DNA of 64,000 bases. Origin: Paragonimus westermani (Eukaryota; Platyhelminthes; Trematoda; Plagiorchiida; Troglotrematidae). The notes beneath the pieces were generated by a model, which ran no database searches, was not told the origin of the DNA, and saw nothing but the letters and a program-made list of their open reading frames with translations. The stretch spans positions 16,446 through 80,445 of the forward strand of contig QNGE01000882.1 of NCBI GenBank assembly GCA_008508345.1, read 5' to 3'. Positions 46,101 to 59,000 of the stretch are shown piece after piece. The number at the start of each line of letters is the position of its first letter. The first letter of the stretch is position 1. The translations under genes and the position numbers were made by a program.

Positions 46101-49067
46101 AGCTCGTACTAGTTTTGGCTTTTCGTTACAACGCACTGTTGTTAGTTTCTCAGCTAACAGGTAATCAGTACTCAATTGTAAAGAGATATGCTGTTCCACT
46201 TGGGAAACTGACACCGTCTGCAAAATTTCAAAAGTGAGTGTTGGCGTTTCTTTATCAAACGGATTGCGACGTTTAACCTATCTGTGTATTGTCAACAAAA
46301 ACTCCCCGGCCAATTATAATTTACGGGGATAGTTTAAAAAAACAGCAAAATGAGGAGTATACTAACCAGTTGTGTGCCAAATACGAATGAACAAGCAAAC
46401 ATTCAACTGGATAACGCTGAGATTCACAACACCAGTTATACTACTCCACCCTTCCTGACCCTACCTCATGCTGTAACCAGCCGGGTACTTTTGTTGTCCT
46501 TCTGTTCTACACAAAGAAACTTGAAAGGCCTGCGTTCATCAGGGCCTCCGTCCCATCACAACGCATTATGTAATGATAGGAACAAAATGATATTTATGAT
46601 AGGTTGTTAGTTGTATAACTTTTTCGATTCAACAAGTATGTCCTATTCTCGGCTATCTGTGCAGTCTATCAATTTGCAAATTAGTTTCACAAAGATATAC
46701 TCATGGCTGCTTTTACTGACAAAGTTATCGTCTAGTATGCAACTGCACTTGAGGATACAACTTACAGAAGAAACTGATCAAATGAGTGTCTATAAAGTAA
46801 GACCATAACACTGTCATTCTCAAGATAAATTTATTGTGTTGTCCTTTTTAACCAGCTGCGTACTCAACTCTAGGTACAACTGAACAGGCAAAGCCTTGGG
46901 GTATATGCTGTCTGATATGAAAAACATTCACATTCAGTAAAGGTCATCTTGACGATAGACGCGCCTGCATGCAAGTGTTTGCGAACGGGAACCACAATCA
47001 CTTTTGGGGCTGGGTCACTCTGTGTTTATGCATTCCCGTGGGTACGTGCGTCACTTTGGTAATAAATTTGCAGGTGTTCTAAGGGCAACCTTTCCTAAGT
47101 GAACGGTCAAACCGATGATCTGACTGTTAAAATGTAATTGAATCTGATACCGAAAACTATGGGCTACTGATGGTTTATATGTAACTGGTGAGCCGTAAAA
47201 GCTAAATGAACCGAAATGTCAAAATTGTGTTCCAGTGCAAACATGTGAAAACTCATTTTGGTTCGTTGCACCACGACATTTATTAGATAGCTGAACAGGA
47301 ACGTGTTAAATTTTTAAACTTCCATCTATAGTCAACTCAATTCAAGAAATGCTTTACGCACCATGAAAAACAAATACTCTGTGTATCCGGAAGCTTTTTA
47401 TCGTGGAGTTCTGCGGCGAACTTATGTATAACAGGGCTTTCGATCAGAAACCTCGCCGACTTACGACCTACAGGAAGGCTGGGTATGGACAAGTAATGGT
47501 TTATAACCAGGTATAGGGGTAGCCGGGGACACAACGTTAACAAGAAAGACTTCCAGAAGCTGATCCTGAAAGCCAAACGCTTGCATGGTTTAAAAAACGG
47601 ATACTGTAAGCCAGGAATCAGGATTATCTTCGCAATTGAAGAGGTGGTTTGGGGGTTCAAAATGAAGTTTTTGCAGCTTGTTATCTGTGGGATATATCGT
47701 GTTACTGAAGAAAGGAATGCATCCACTGTGACAGTGCGTAGTGGTTGGCAAAACCGCCATTTATAGTTTGCCAGACTGAAAGGAAGCGAACGTTCAGCTT
47801 GAGTCAATTAGGGAATAATCATATCAACATATGATCTGACGTAGCACCTATGTTTTTACAGACCGAGATCTATCGACGGTTTTGTTTCTCCCTGAATTCT
47901 CCAGCAATCACGGAAAAACTTGTAATGAAAATGAGACCTTTTGGTGTGTTGATAAATAATGATCGTGTGTTAGAACAGCTGTTCATCTTGACTGGATTAT
48001 TCTGCTAACTATGGATGTTGAAAGGTGATAAGAACAGTGTTAGTGTTTCACTTGGAATGACTTAGAGATAACAAAGTGAACCCAATAACAGGAGAAGGAA
48101 TTTTATGTTCAAAAAAGCCAGAGCTATTTACACGTGTGGCGAACACTTGAAGTTGGGGGAAATGCCCAGCTAATATGAATGATATCGTGTATTCTGGGAA
48201 GAAGGATGATTCTCCTTCTCGCTGATGTGCACAGAAGTGTTCTGCTAGTCTGGGCTTTGCGTTAAGGGACTACAAATCAGATGAACAAGATCGACTGACC
48301 TGTCACAGATGAACCACCGCATTTAAACCAAGGCAGATCTGGCGAAGTTGAGATTAGTGGTCGAGTTCGATATTATTTACCCCGGATAAGATTTTTAGAC
48401 GTTGGCAACTTTGGAGCCAATTATTTGCAAAAACCCAGTGATGACACTTTTATCAAGTATATGAACCGCGTCAATGCGTACACTCGAGATCCTGTCAAAG
48501 TAGAACTGTGAATGAAATATGCGGTGCGACAGAGGTCACAAGAGAACACATGCCATGTGGAATGCGATTATTACATAAAGGTGCATTCTTGTATAGGATT
48601 TACACTGGGCAACATGAACCACAGTATATAAGACATGTACTCGACAGGCATAAGGTCAAGTACCAGTCTGTACATGTTGCGCTTTTGTTTGTGGCATAGT
48701 AACTAATGTGTCCCTAGATAAGTTACAAACACAGTTTTGTCAGTCTAGAATGTCGTACACCATAGATCTGTTAAAAAGATCGGGCTGTTGGTGGATATTT
48801 TATTGATATCTGCCTATTTAAATAACAGACTCCTGTTTTGTTCACTTGCCTAGTCCGAGCTAAACTGACGGTGAAACGCGGCTATGTTCTTAACTATGAC
48901 ACGTAATAAAAAATCAATCTTCCCACATCAAAAACTTAAGATTTTACTCAGTTTTGTTTGCTGCTATTCTGTGTCTGAAAAATTTTCATCGGTGAACGAC
49001 TTAATCACTTCATTGACACTCTTCAAAGTTTACGACAAAAATGACCAGATTAATCATTGGACGTGTT
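43159..49067. other. No recognisable gene; one doubly open stretch
   Basis: Nearly 6 kb of AT-rich DNA. The exception is 47337-47807, where a 156-codon minus frame is open opposite a plus frame that reads from about 47505 to 47766 (with KKDFQKLILKAKRLHGLKNG). Either could be a decayed exon or element, but I recognise neither and found no convincing splice pair. A 107-codon minus frame at 43737-44060 is not recognised. Confidence 0.4.
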
Positions 49068-49085
49068 TGTGTGTGTGTGTGTGTG
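49068..49085 (+). repeat. (GT)n microsatellite
   Basis: About nine GT units. Confidence 0.85.
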
Positions 49086-49412
49086 CTTCTTCCGGGACTT
49101 ACAATAAACGGGTAAATAAATTGTTACAGAATACGAGACAACGCTGCCCGGTGATCAATAAATTAACATTCAAATGAAAAGCTTATTGACGAGAAATAGA
49201 ACGTAAACATGGGATCTAATCCTGGGCCTTAAACTGGATATTGTGAATCCTTTAGATAATGTTCTTATGGACCAACATATTGGCCAAAATCTTTCACCAC
49301 AGTTGTGTCTAGAAGACTTGTGTCTAGAAGAATGAAGCAGGCACCCGCCATACACACTGAACGCCACCACTTGTTTCGTCTTGACAAAAAGAACATTAAA
49401 ATGCGTGATTTC

Positions 49413-49658
49413 AATTTTAGATGGGACCCAATTGTGAAAAGTCAGGGCTGCGACTGGATTCGAATCAGCGACAGACACAGCATGCCTCAACTCGGCAAGC
49501 GCTCTACCAGCTGAGCTACGAAGCCACACCGGGAGCTCGGAAATTTCACATTTGAACTCTGTTACCCACCCGTCCCACTGTCTCATATGAAATCCACCAA
49601 ATGATTCAGGGGATCGACTGCCCCGGCAGGATTTCTCAAACAGTTCACGCTGGAATCC
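49413..49658 (-). mobile_element. Family T SINE, best-preserved copy with tRNA-like core
   Basis: On the minus strand a 5' unit (TGAACTGTTTGAGAAATCC and on) leads to a tRNA-like stretch from about 49526 to 49447. Its acceptor halves GGCTTCG and CGCAGCC pair with one mismatch, the D stem is GCTC/GAGC, the A box is TAGCTCAGCTGG and the B box is GATTCGAATCC. The tail CTGACTTTTCACAATTGGGT ends in CCATCTAAAAT. The anticodon arm lacks U33 and the variable region is too long, so it is a tRNA-derived SINE and not a tRNA gene. The 172-codon minus frame that crosses it (49688-49170) is a read-through of the repeat. Confidence 0.8.
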
Positions 49659-52481
49659 ACCAACGTCAATGCTGAGCACAAAATTCAATTTGACGGAGAA
49701 ATCTTATTCATGGATCAAGCGGGTTGAATCCATTGAACAGGTATCTGACCTCCTCTCTTGGAGACCGGACCTCCTGAGTACTACTCATCAGAAAATGTAG
49801 CAAAGGTTTAACTATGAACATATTGTCGTGGCCAACACAGTTGTTCATTAAAAACTTTAGCCAGAGTTCAAGCTCCTGGCTTTGCAGGGATACACATTAT
49901 TGATTAGTTCTGTTAAGGGCTAACCTCCGAACTAATGTCTCCTTTTGAAAAGGAAGTTGTAGACAAATGCGACTAATTGTCACCTACTGGGATCAAAACA
50001 CCGAAGCATGCGTGTATCAAATAGTCAATAAACACTAAACCCCTGCGATGGAGAACATAATTCCGGTGAGCAAAACTGTTTTCGATAACTTCTAATTCTC
50101 GGTGTTTTTAGTGGTATGCAACTTAGATGAGGGCTAAGCTGTTGCTGATCAGAATTAAAACAAGAGCTATGATGAATACGTGAAAGAAATATCCACTTTC
50201 GCTGTGAGCGCATATAAAAATTAAGTAGGCTTTGAAAAGATCTGAAACATCAGGAGATTTACTTGGTCTATTTTACACACTTTACCATATCTGTTTCAAA
50301 GTGCAACTTCTCAAGTCAACCATAGTTTTATAACAGCAAAAAGCTGTGTTCCAAAATTAAACCCAATATCCGTTACTGTAATCTGACCAGTTGCATCTAG
50401 CATTAACTTTCTCTGTCATTAGCAAACATGTTCACGTTAGTGTCAACATTGTCAGCTTGTTCCAATCTAAAAACCAGAAAGTTAGTCCCATGAGTTACTA
50501 TGCACAGTCTCTAAAAATGCCAGGATTCAGTGTGGAATTATCATGACAGCATTAAATTCATCAGAATTGTTCTTCGTCAGTCAACTTTTAATCGGTTTCT
50601 ATTATCATCTTTTGCCTGCTGGCTTCACTTTATGTTCATTTGACTAGTTTTATATTTCAAGAAAGCATCAACCACCTGATTTCGGAACAGACGCTCAAAG
50701 ACCCTACTCTTCCTATTTTAGTATATTCTACTTGAACGATGTGTTGCAGTTGGACATGTCGTTATGTGGAGTATGGGTGATATGTGAATAGCCGATTCAT
50801 CAACCTTGCACACAGATCACCACAACTGACGGGCTATTTTACCTGACATTCCTCATCCATATTAATGGTACCACAGAGAGCCTACCAATCAGATTGTATC
50901 CAAATGTACGCGGAAATGCACACGCACCGGTACATTTGCATGCATAGTGCAGATCTGATTTGATTGGCATCTTATCAGCTATTACGGAATTTTGTATACG
51001 CATAATTTGTCTTCATTCAGTGTTCAGGATTTTTCACACTAGACGTCAAGGCCACGGTTAGTGTATCTTGGGAAATCAGAGTGCAGCTTAGTATTAGGCC
51101 AGAATAATGGTTCTGAGAAAGTCAATTATGATTGACTGGTTCGCTTCGTGCATCAGTTCAGTGTGCGCAGCGGAATGGAGGAAAATACAATCACTACTGA
51201 CAATCAAAATGATGCCTACAATACTAACAACACTAGTAACAAAGTGAGGCTAATAAGTATCAACCTGGTTCTAGTATATCTCAATAAATGATGGATGGTG
51301 GTCATCTAACTCGTATGCTGTGATGGGCGGGTTAAGCTTGAATCACAGGCACAAAGTAAACATGAAAACAAGAGTCAAAATATGAATCGATTGTTATGAC
51401 AGTCCTATGCAAACTTATGACTAGGTTGAAGATAAATACACCAGTGAACTGAAACGTATATGTTGATTTGGACCGTCACTGTTGTTCATAGCCTACGGCG
51501 AACACAGAATGACAACCGAGGGTTTCTGAGCACAGAGGGTCCGTTGCCAGTCGAATATCAGTGAGGCTTCATGATAGCTCAAAAGTTGTGAGTTGTGAGA
51601 GATAGTGAGGAGGGTAAACAATGTTATTTTGGCCTGACAGGAACGTTGAGAGACGCCTTGTTTTGTACACCTTAATTGTCGCTCATCAGCGAGTCCTTTC
51701 GAGCATTTGCTCTGTGGCCCTGGTTTCAAACGTGCATTCTCTTCCTTGATGTGGATGTTTTCGTGGCTGCAGACAAACAATATGTGTACTGTATAGCGGG
51801 GAATGTAAGCGTTCGCCTAATGACCCGAGGTAGAAGCAACCTATTGGTCAATACTAGTTTTGCTTCACAGTGTGCATGTTTCAATGTGGTACTGACCATC
51901 CTGCTAGAAGTGCGCATTAAAATGACATTTTGTAAGGTATTGTGACTGACAGCCTGATTTCTGAGACTTTCACACAGCTACGTAGGGGTGGGTTTGTCAC
52001 ATTTTCCAATGGGGGTTCCAAGGAATTTGCGACAGAGTTTCACATGATGATCTGTTCACCCGCTAGTTTATCCATAGTGGACATGTCTTATAACACGACT
52101 CGATAAGTGACCTATCACGCACGACAGGACTGAACATTGTTAACCAGTTTGTCCACGGTAGTTAGTGGTACATTGGACGTTCGCTAGATCCAGCTGAACG
52201 GCATCCAATCACTGAGCTCCACAAGTGTACACTGCTCATTCATGTTTATACTTTATGGTTACTGACAAATTTGGGTGAGCAGTAATGTGCGCACGAATCA
52301 GATTTGTAACTTGTTCCGTATTACTCATAAAGCTTTAAGTTATACACCCAGCTCTTGTCGAGTACCTCTTCACAAATGCAACATAACATAGGAAGATTGT
52401 CAGTTATGTGATTATATTTATCATCATACAACTATTCTAAACACAAAGTATTTAGTTTTACGTGCAAAAGACAACTGGTAT
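49659..52481. other. No recognisable gene
   Basis: Stop-dense; the longest frames (95 minus at 51493-51780, 89 plus at 51676-51945) overlap on opposite strands and have no motif. Confidence 0.5.
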
Positions 52482-53010
52482 TGTAGCGAGAAGGCGTCCA
52501 ACAAAGCACAATCTTTATTGTCCAAATCGCTAGTCACATGCAACGCGCGCTCTCTCGTTTATGAGTCGTAATTCCAACCCGCAGCACCCCCCGGTTTCCG
52601 TTCACACGTCGTGTGCACTTCTAACCGGTTTACGTGTGTGACCGGTGCCTTCTATCGGAGGGTTTTCCGCTTGCCATTCCTCGTCTGTTTGTCCGATTTC
52701 GTTGCGCGATGGCTCGTCCGGCTGCTCGTGCTGTCCGCCATCCACCCAGTGTTGGCCTTGACCGTATTCCAACATCGTGTCGAGATGTTCCTCTAAATGT
52801 TGGAAAAACTACGCCTCCGATCTGGCCGTCTGTCGTATTTCGCCTGCCCTGCCTCGCCCGTTGGTCCGATCCAGTCGAGCGATGACTCATCCGGTCGCGC
52901 ACGTTGTTCTTGATTCGATCGCGGCAGGTTTTCGAACGTACCTACCCCCACGTTGAGGCATTCGGCCGAGCGTTCGAAAACTCGCACCTCCGACCTGACA
53001 ATCCACCACA
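52482..53010 (+). mobile_element. LTR-like repeat, copy 2 (candidate solo LTR with 4-bp target duplication)
   Basis: 529 bp, starting TGTAGCGA and ending CCACCACA. GTAT lies directly on both sides (52478-52481 and 53011-53014), which fits a 4-bp target duplication. TGT...ACA ends plus a short duplication are typical of LTR-retrotransposon LTRs. No internal gag/pol sequence adjoins it, so it is probably a solo LTR left by recombination. GC and CG content is well above the flanks. Copies 1 and 3 are at 22904 and 26553. Confidence 0.7.
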
Positions 53011-53014
53011 GTAT

Positions 53015-56000
53015 GAGTTCCGGCGATATGCTTATCAGCAAGTAATTGTAAGAACAGAAAAAATCGTTGAATTTCGGAAAAGTTTGTTCTTTTCTTATTC
53101 GTCATTTGTAAACATTAGGTCAACAACCTTTCGATACTTACTGGTGATGGACTTGTTACTACTCCCCAACACCATTTTAAGCCAGCTTACAGAAATCTCT
53201 GTGTATCATACTGAAAATGGCAGAAAACCATTTCGTTTCGTTTTCTACTGTCTAGGCAACAACATGTCACGATTATGTGATAGAAGAGAACTGCGAAGAG
53301 CAAGTGTTTTCGATAGTTCACCACCGAGGCAACGTAATTAGTTGAGTTCAACGAAATTAAGGCAGCATGTATACAACACAAATAGGTTTCGCCGAATATC
53401 ATTAAGTCATGTGGAACGTTACAAAATACCAGTCACTTACAATCTACCCACTTAGACGGCGAATCGCTAATGTTATTGATAAGTAGCTTGAAGCTGCACC
53501 TACGATTACATCACAAAGTGATGGCTTGGAGTTTGGGTGGGAATTCAGACCAATGATGTGACCGTTTGCCAGGGCAACAACAATTTATCGTATTAACAGG
53601 GAACCAGATTGTGTAATTAAATGATGATCGATTCATCGGTGGCTTGCATCCACTGTGTCAACAACTTAGGATGGTGGAAAGAAACCCCATAGACTACACA
53701 GAATGCTCGAGTGAGGTCAACTCGGGAATCAGTAACGCTTGGATGTTCAATGACTGCACTGTTGAGGTAGCTGGTCGAATCCATCTCGTGTTAAACTGGA
53801 CAATGTTCAAATCAGGTGAAAAAACGCCTTAACGAGTAGTCTACCTTAAAACAGTGCGATGGTAAGTACACAAGCGTGGATCGACCAAGAACAGGAATTT
53901 TGTTTTTCAAGACGACTGTCAGCAAGCGGTTACGGTAAACCAGCTGCCTAGCATTGCCGCCAGTTATGTGCGCCTGAGTGTCTGTTAAAACCGACAGTTG
54001 CAATGTCACTCTTAAGTGGAAGGCGGATAAATACAGCTTTGTTTTCCACGGTGGTAACCGGACCCTGTGGTTTAGTTTTAGTGGTTAGGTCATGGAAGTT
54101 TGTAATTTTTTTACGGTTTTACATGACATGACATTTTACTATACCTCGTTTTGTTGTTTCAACTTCGCTGAGCATAGATAACTACTGATTTGATGATAAA
54201 TTATCAAGAACAACTGTTCAGCACGATTCTATCCCATGTATTACAATCAGTCCATCAGGCAGCCATATGGCGCGAACAAGGTACACTGTTCTAGGCATTC
54301 TAGCCTACGGCACATAAGCGCCGTTTGTAAAGAACGGCTTTTGATGGACAGAGAGGGTTATGCGCAGCCGGTTACAGGAGACCTAAAATCGACAACAAGG
54401 AATAAAACTGAATTTGCATACAACTTTCATAATACACAACAGAATACAGAAACAGCCTTCAAATGATTTAGATATGCAAGCATGACTTGGGAATGTTGGG
54501 TTCCGCAATCAAATTTAGTTTCTGTGAGCTTTAGACATCTTATACTACTGGTCTCACATGACAGAATATGCACGCGCCGTGGTGTCCAGACTTGTTTATT
54601 TCGCTAGAAAGTTTGATAGAAGCCAGGAAGAAAGCGTAGTAGAGAGTAGAATTTGTTTTATGTGCTCCAGGGTGATTACAACACAGAAAGTGTGAAAGTA
54701 ATTACTGAGATGAACTAGTAAGACGGTTGGCAAAGAAATCGCGGATTGTACGGTGATCAAAAATGACTGTCAAGAATGGGTGAACGTCTCAACTGACTTC
54801 ATCTGAGTGTGGCTTGGTTTTAAATTCGACGACTTTCAACAGTGTCTGAATATTGTGCGCCAAGCAACAGTTCAACATGAAAACGTCTGGTAATTCATAG
54901 CACATGGTTGAACAGTGATATGATCAGAACAGATCCAGGCGCCATTTTTGTTCTTGTGATCAAACAATAAGTATCGTCCGCTTTTTCTCTCACGTGACAG
55001 ATGGTATGTCGTGCATTTTAAAGATCACATTCACTTTGGCACGGAACCAGAGTTGCTCAAATAGCCACAGAGGGGCTTCAGATGTTGGCTAGACGAGGTC
55101 TCTTGCTCACACTTAACGTGGAGCTACTGATTTATCGACTGAAAGAATTAGGTAATCAGAACATGTTTATTTGCACTAATCCGAATAATGCGAAGTTAAC
55201 AGAACAGTGATTAATACGTTCAAATGTTCATAGTCACTAGGGCTGAGACGATGGTATGCACCTCCGTTACGGGGTGATATGCGCACGGACTCCCGGTTTA
55301 GTGTCACATTAAGACTGTCTACATACTATTTCAAAATTGTCACCAACTGCCCAATACATCAAGATCTGTGAGCTAACAAGTACAGAAGTTGTCATGCTGA
55401 CCTTCAGAGAATAGTAAATGTGCGACCATCAAAAAAGCAATATCACAAGCGTATATATATCATAAGAACGACCACTCGAAATGTTAACCATGGTTTTTGT
55501 AAACCATCCCACCCAAACAGAAATACCCAACTCTGAACACTGTATCTGTGATGACATTTTGAGTCCCAAAGTAGCTGGACATTTCATTCCACTAAGTTCG
55601 CCCGTTTTTGTGTGTATGGCTGTTTTCAAATATTTCAAATGACCAGAGTTAAAACACCAAAATCAGATGAACTGGGTGGTCATTCACTCCTAACCATCAT
55701 CAGACACACTTTCAATGCATTCCTGAACAGCACCTTCGAAAGATGGTAAAGTGTCGACCCATAGAAGCTGTAAGCTGAAATCGCCTGCTGGAGAAACCTC
55801 GTTTGAAAACCAGTAGGAGGTTTCCTAAACGTCTGCAATTAGTAAACCATCTAAGACTAGTTGTAACTCAACAGTGACGTTCGTTAGGGAATCTTGGTCC
55901 TATGATCTCACCTTACTCGGTTCCAACTGGAAACATAAATTAGGGGCAGAACTACGTTCGTCTCCCGTCAATTTTTCTGGGGTTTTCGACGGCACAGTGA

Positions 56001-59000
56001 TATGGTAGCTAGCGGAAGATTGCTTCAACACTGAATATATATAATGAATATCCATTCACCCCAGAAAACAAAAGTACGCTCGTAATGAATGAGCTTTCGA
56101 AGACTTCCTTGAGTGATCGAGATCGTTGTTGTTCCGAACGAATGACACGACCTAACTACACCGACTAAACGACATTGTGATTTGTGAACCCAGGCGGTTA
56201 CACAGTTTGGGCAACCCGTCACATATACACAACCAGAAGCAAAATGTCAGCTGAGGCGGCCCCAATGCGATTAGGTCGCCCAAAAGGATGACTAACCAAA
56301 ATGACACCGACTCCAGGCATCAAGATGGGAAGAAGACATATTGAGAGACAAACATTTAATTCATTCTCATCAGTCACCTGATAACGTTTTAATCACTCTC
56401 ATGTCACCTCATCTACCTAAGATTAAGACAGTCATCGACCTTCTCGAATGTGTTCTGGAATAACCTGTCCATCAACAGCTCGGACAGTAAGTTGTGTGCG
56501 GAAAAAATGCAGTCCATCAACCTAATTGCTAGTACATGCAATGACGTCACGTATTCACTTTCTCAGCAGAATGTGATGACGCAATCAGCTCCGCCCCTGT
56601 TTTCGAATCACCCGTTGTGCATCCACATGCCGACCGTCGTCAGTTTTTTTTGTTGACTGCATCCATAATTCTGAATGTTTTAAATGACTAAATTTCGCGA
56701 CGCTTGTCTAGTTCCGTCTGGAGTTGGTAATTATTTCTCCCGTATCGTAAACCCATTCGGATCCTATGGTAGTCAATAGGTCACCAACCAGCTCTAAGAA
56801 CTGTCTTTTAAAAACATCAGTCCGAATAGAATGACTTGTCATGCCACATAAGTAGCAGTTTTATTAAGACGACAAACACCCCATTCTTAGAGAGGTCGGG
56901 TTTGCTGTTTTAACACGTTTTGACTGCATGGTGAGGCAAGCTAACATTCACTTTTCTGGCTTACCATTGTACAAGTTATGCGTGTGGTTTGCTGACTTGG
57001 GCGTGTCTCTTTCCAAGTGTTCACAAATCTCATGTCTAACGAGACCCAACTCTTGGTATTTACACGCTGAATATAGAGGCTGGACGGCGGCTGCACCACA
57101 TCACTCCCAAGTTTGAGTGGCCAATCGAGAAAATAGAGCCTCCTGGCATAGCCTAATTCGTCCGGAGATCGCTCACTCAGTAAAGCAGTCTTTGCACAAA
57201 CATTCCTAGCCTAGATAGCCTCACAACCTAACGACTTCGACCACTGCACAAAACACGTGGTACACAGGACAATGTTAGTCGAAGGAAATTGTGTAATGCA
57301 TCGAGCTAGTGTGACTGCGTGAATCGTTAACTCCTATCACTGAGTATTTTCTCACACTCGTCCTTTTCAGTCAAGACTTTTGTTGGGCATACTGCGTAGG
57401 CTTCACCACACATGTTAAATAGTTGGTTCATGTTTGTTGCCGGAAAATCGAGAAACAACAAACTAACCTTAATAAGCGTGTGTGGCAAGTGGCTGGCTTA
57501 CCAGTACACCGTTCAGCAAGTATGGTGGTTAGAAGCTGAATTTGGTTCAGTGAACATACAGTCAGGTTCACAGAGATTGGAAAACAACTGATTTAGAATA
57601 GTGTTGATTACTTTGCATCCCAACTTGCTCATGCAAATATCCCCCAGTAATGGTCTTAACGACAATCCATTTGTCACTCAATCCGTTTGATTGTAGATGT
57701 CACCGACAAATATCAAGATGGCATCACAGAAGCATCTACTCTAATCATATAAGTATTTTTCTGAAGTCAGAAATAGGTTTCTTTAATTGAATGTCTATTC
57801 GAATGCAACTGTCAGAATGTAGCACCGGTACATCTTCTGCTTTCAGTGCCCTAATCCGTTCACGTCAATCGCTGAACTATGACGGATACTTGTTAAGTTG
57901 CATTACCGTTACCAACATAACCTACGCTGACGATACACTGGCTAAATGGGAGAACATTATCAGTAACCGGCCAGCAGTAAACGCCGGTAAACCTCTCAAA
58001 TCGCTGGTGGAAAAACAAAAGTAACGCGCCAAAGAAACAAAATATGCGTAGAGATTAGAGAACAAATGGCCGCCAGCTACCCTGGATCGATATCAAACGC
58101 CGGCACGCAGTAAACAAAGATCACCCACGAGGAATTTGTTTGCCCATGTGGAGCGCAATATTCACAATTAACAATATTCTTGTGCTTCAGATTCGCTAAA
58201 ATATCCATATGAGGGCGTACAGCTGCATATGCAGTGGTGTGCATAGAGGAAAAAAATCGAGCAGCACATTGATTCACAGCCAATTTTTGTCAACCAGCAG
58301 TTTGCATGTTTCAGATACCAAACAGAACCGACACATTTAAACCCTCCAAATAAGAAATATCCGGAAATATTCTATCATGAATCGATACGTTATCGGGACA
58401 AGTGGACATGCATGTAAATACCGGGCGCAGATTGTGAATATTCATATTTGAATGACAAATAACTTCACGATTTCATAAAACATCTTCCCACAACCAGTAT
58501 GCTAAATATTTTCGTCGAAAGACTCGCATAAATCACATAAATTACTGCCGATTGCTCTGAATACATTTATTGTTGAATACAGTAGCATGGACAACAACAA
58601 GAATAAAAGACCAACATGAGAATTGTGCTATCAGCGAGCACACTGTGAGTCGAGAACATAAGACATTCGGAGAAATTTGGATCAGCCAGACGTCACTAAG
58701 AACTGTACAACGGTAATTTGTCAAGTGGTGTAGATTAAAGAACATTCGATCAAGGGTGATCACAATAAGGCGCGTAGTTCACTTCCTATTGTGTCGCGAT
58801 GATCCCGAACAGACAGATGACATATTTTCACCAGCTGTGGATAGAGAAGACGACAAATATGTTGTCTGTGGGGGAGATATACCGACCGAATCGGTCGAAT
58901 GTCGATGGTGATGGTGATGCGCTACAAAGCAAATTAAATAAAAATAAACGTCTTTTTAACTGACGAACAGAAATCGGGCAAGAAACGGAACGGAAACCAA

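Noticed and set aside
47170..47215. CTACTGATGG.. as another family H copy
   Set aside because: Similarity stops after about 10 bases plus a short GTAAAAGCTAAA block; the tail is absent.
49447..49526. tRNA gene candidate
   Set aside because: Good acceptor and D stems, but the anticodon loop lacks U33, the variable region is too long and it is followed by a SINE tail shared with other copies.
49170..49688. 172-codon minus frame
   Set aside because: It runs through a tRNA-derived SINE and its flanks; the protein-like part is the translated SINE.
49779..49800. CTGATGAGTAGTACTC on the minus strand as a hammerhead
   Set aside because: Stem II could form, but GAAA and stem I partners are missing.
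51672..51690. CTGATGAG on the minus strand as another hammerhead
   Set aside because: No GAAA box or pairing stem II follows.
22904..53010. LTR copies 1 and 2 as the two ends of one retrotransposon
   Set aside because: They are in direct orientation but about 29 kb apart with unrelated repeats between and no gag/pol; solo LTRs are more likely.
57791..58024. ITYADDTL as an RT catalytic motif
   Set aside because: No other RT motif in any frame within several hundred bases; the match is four residues.
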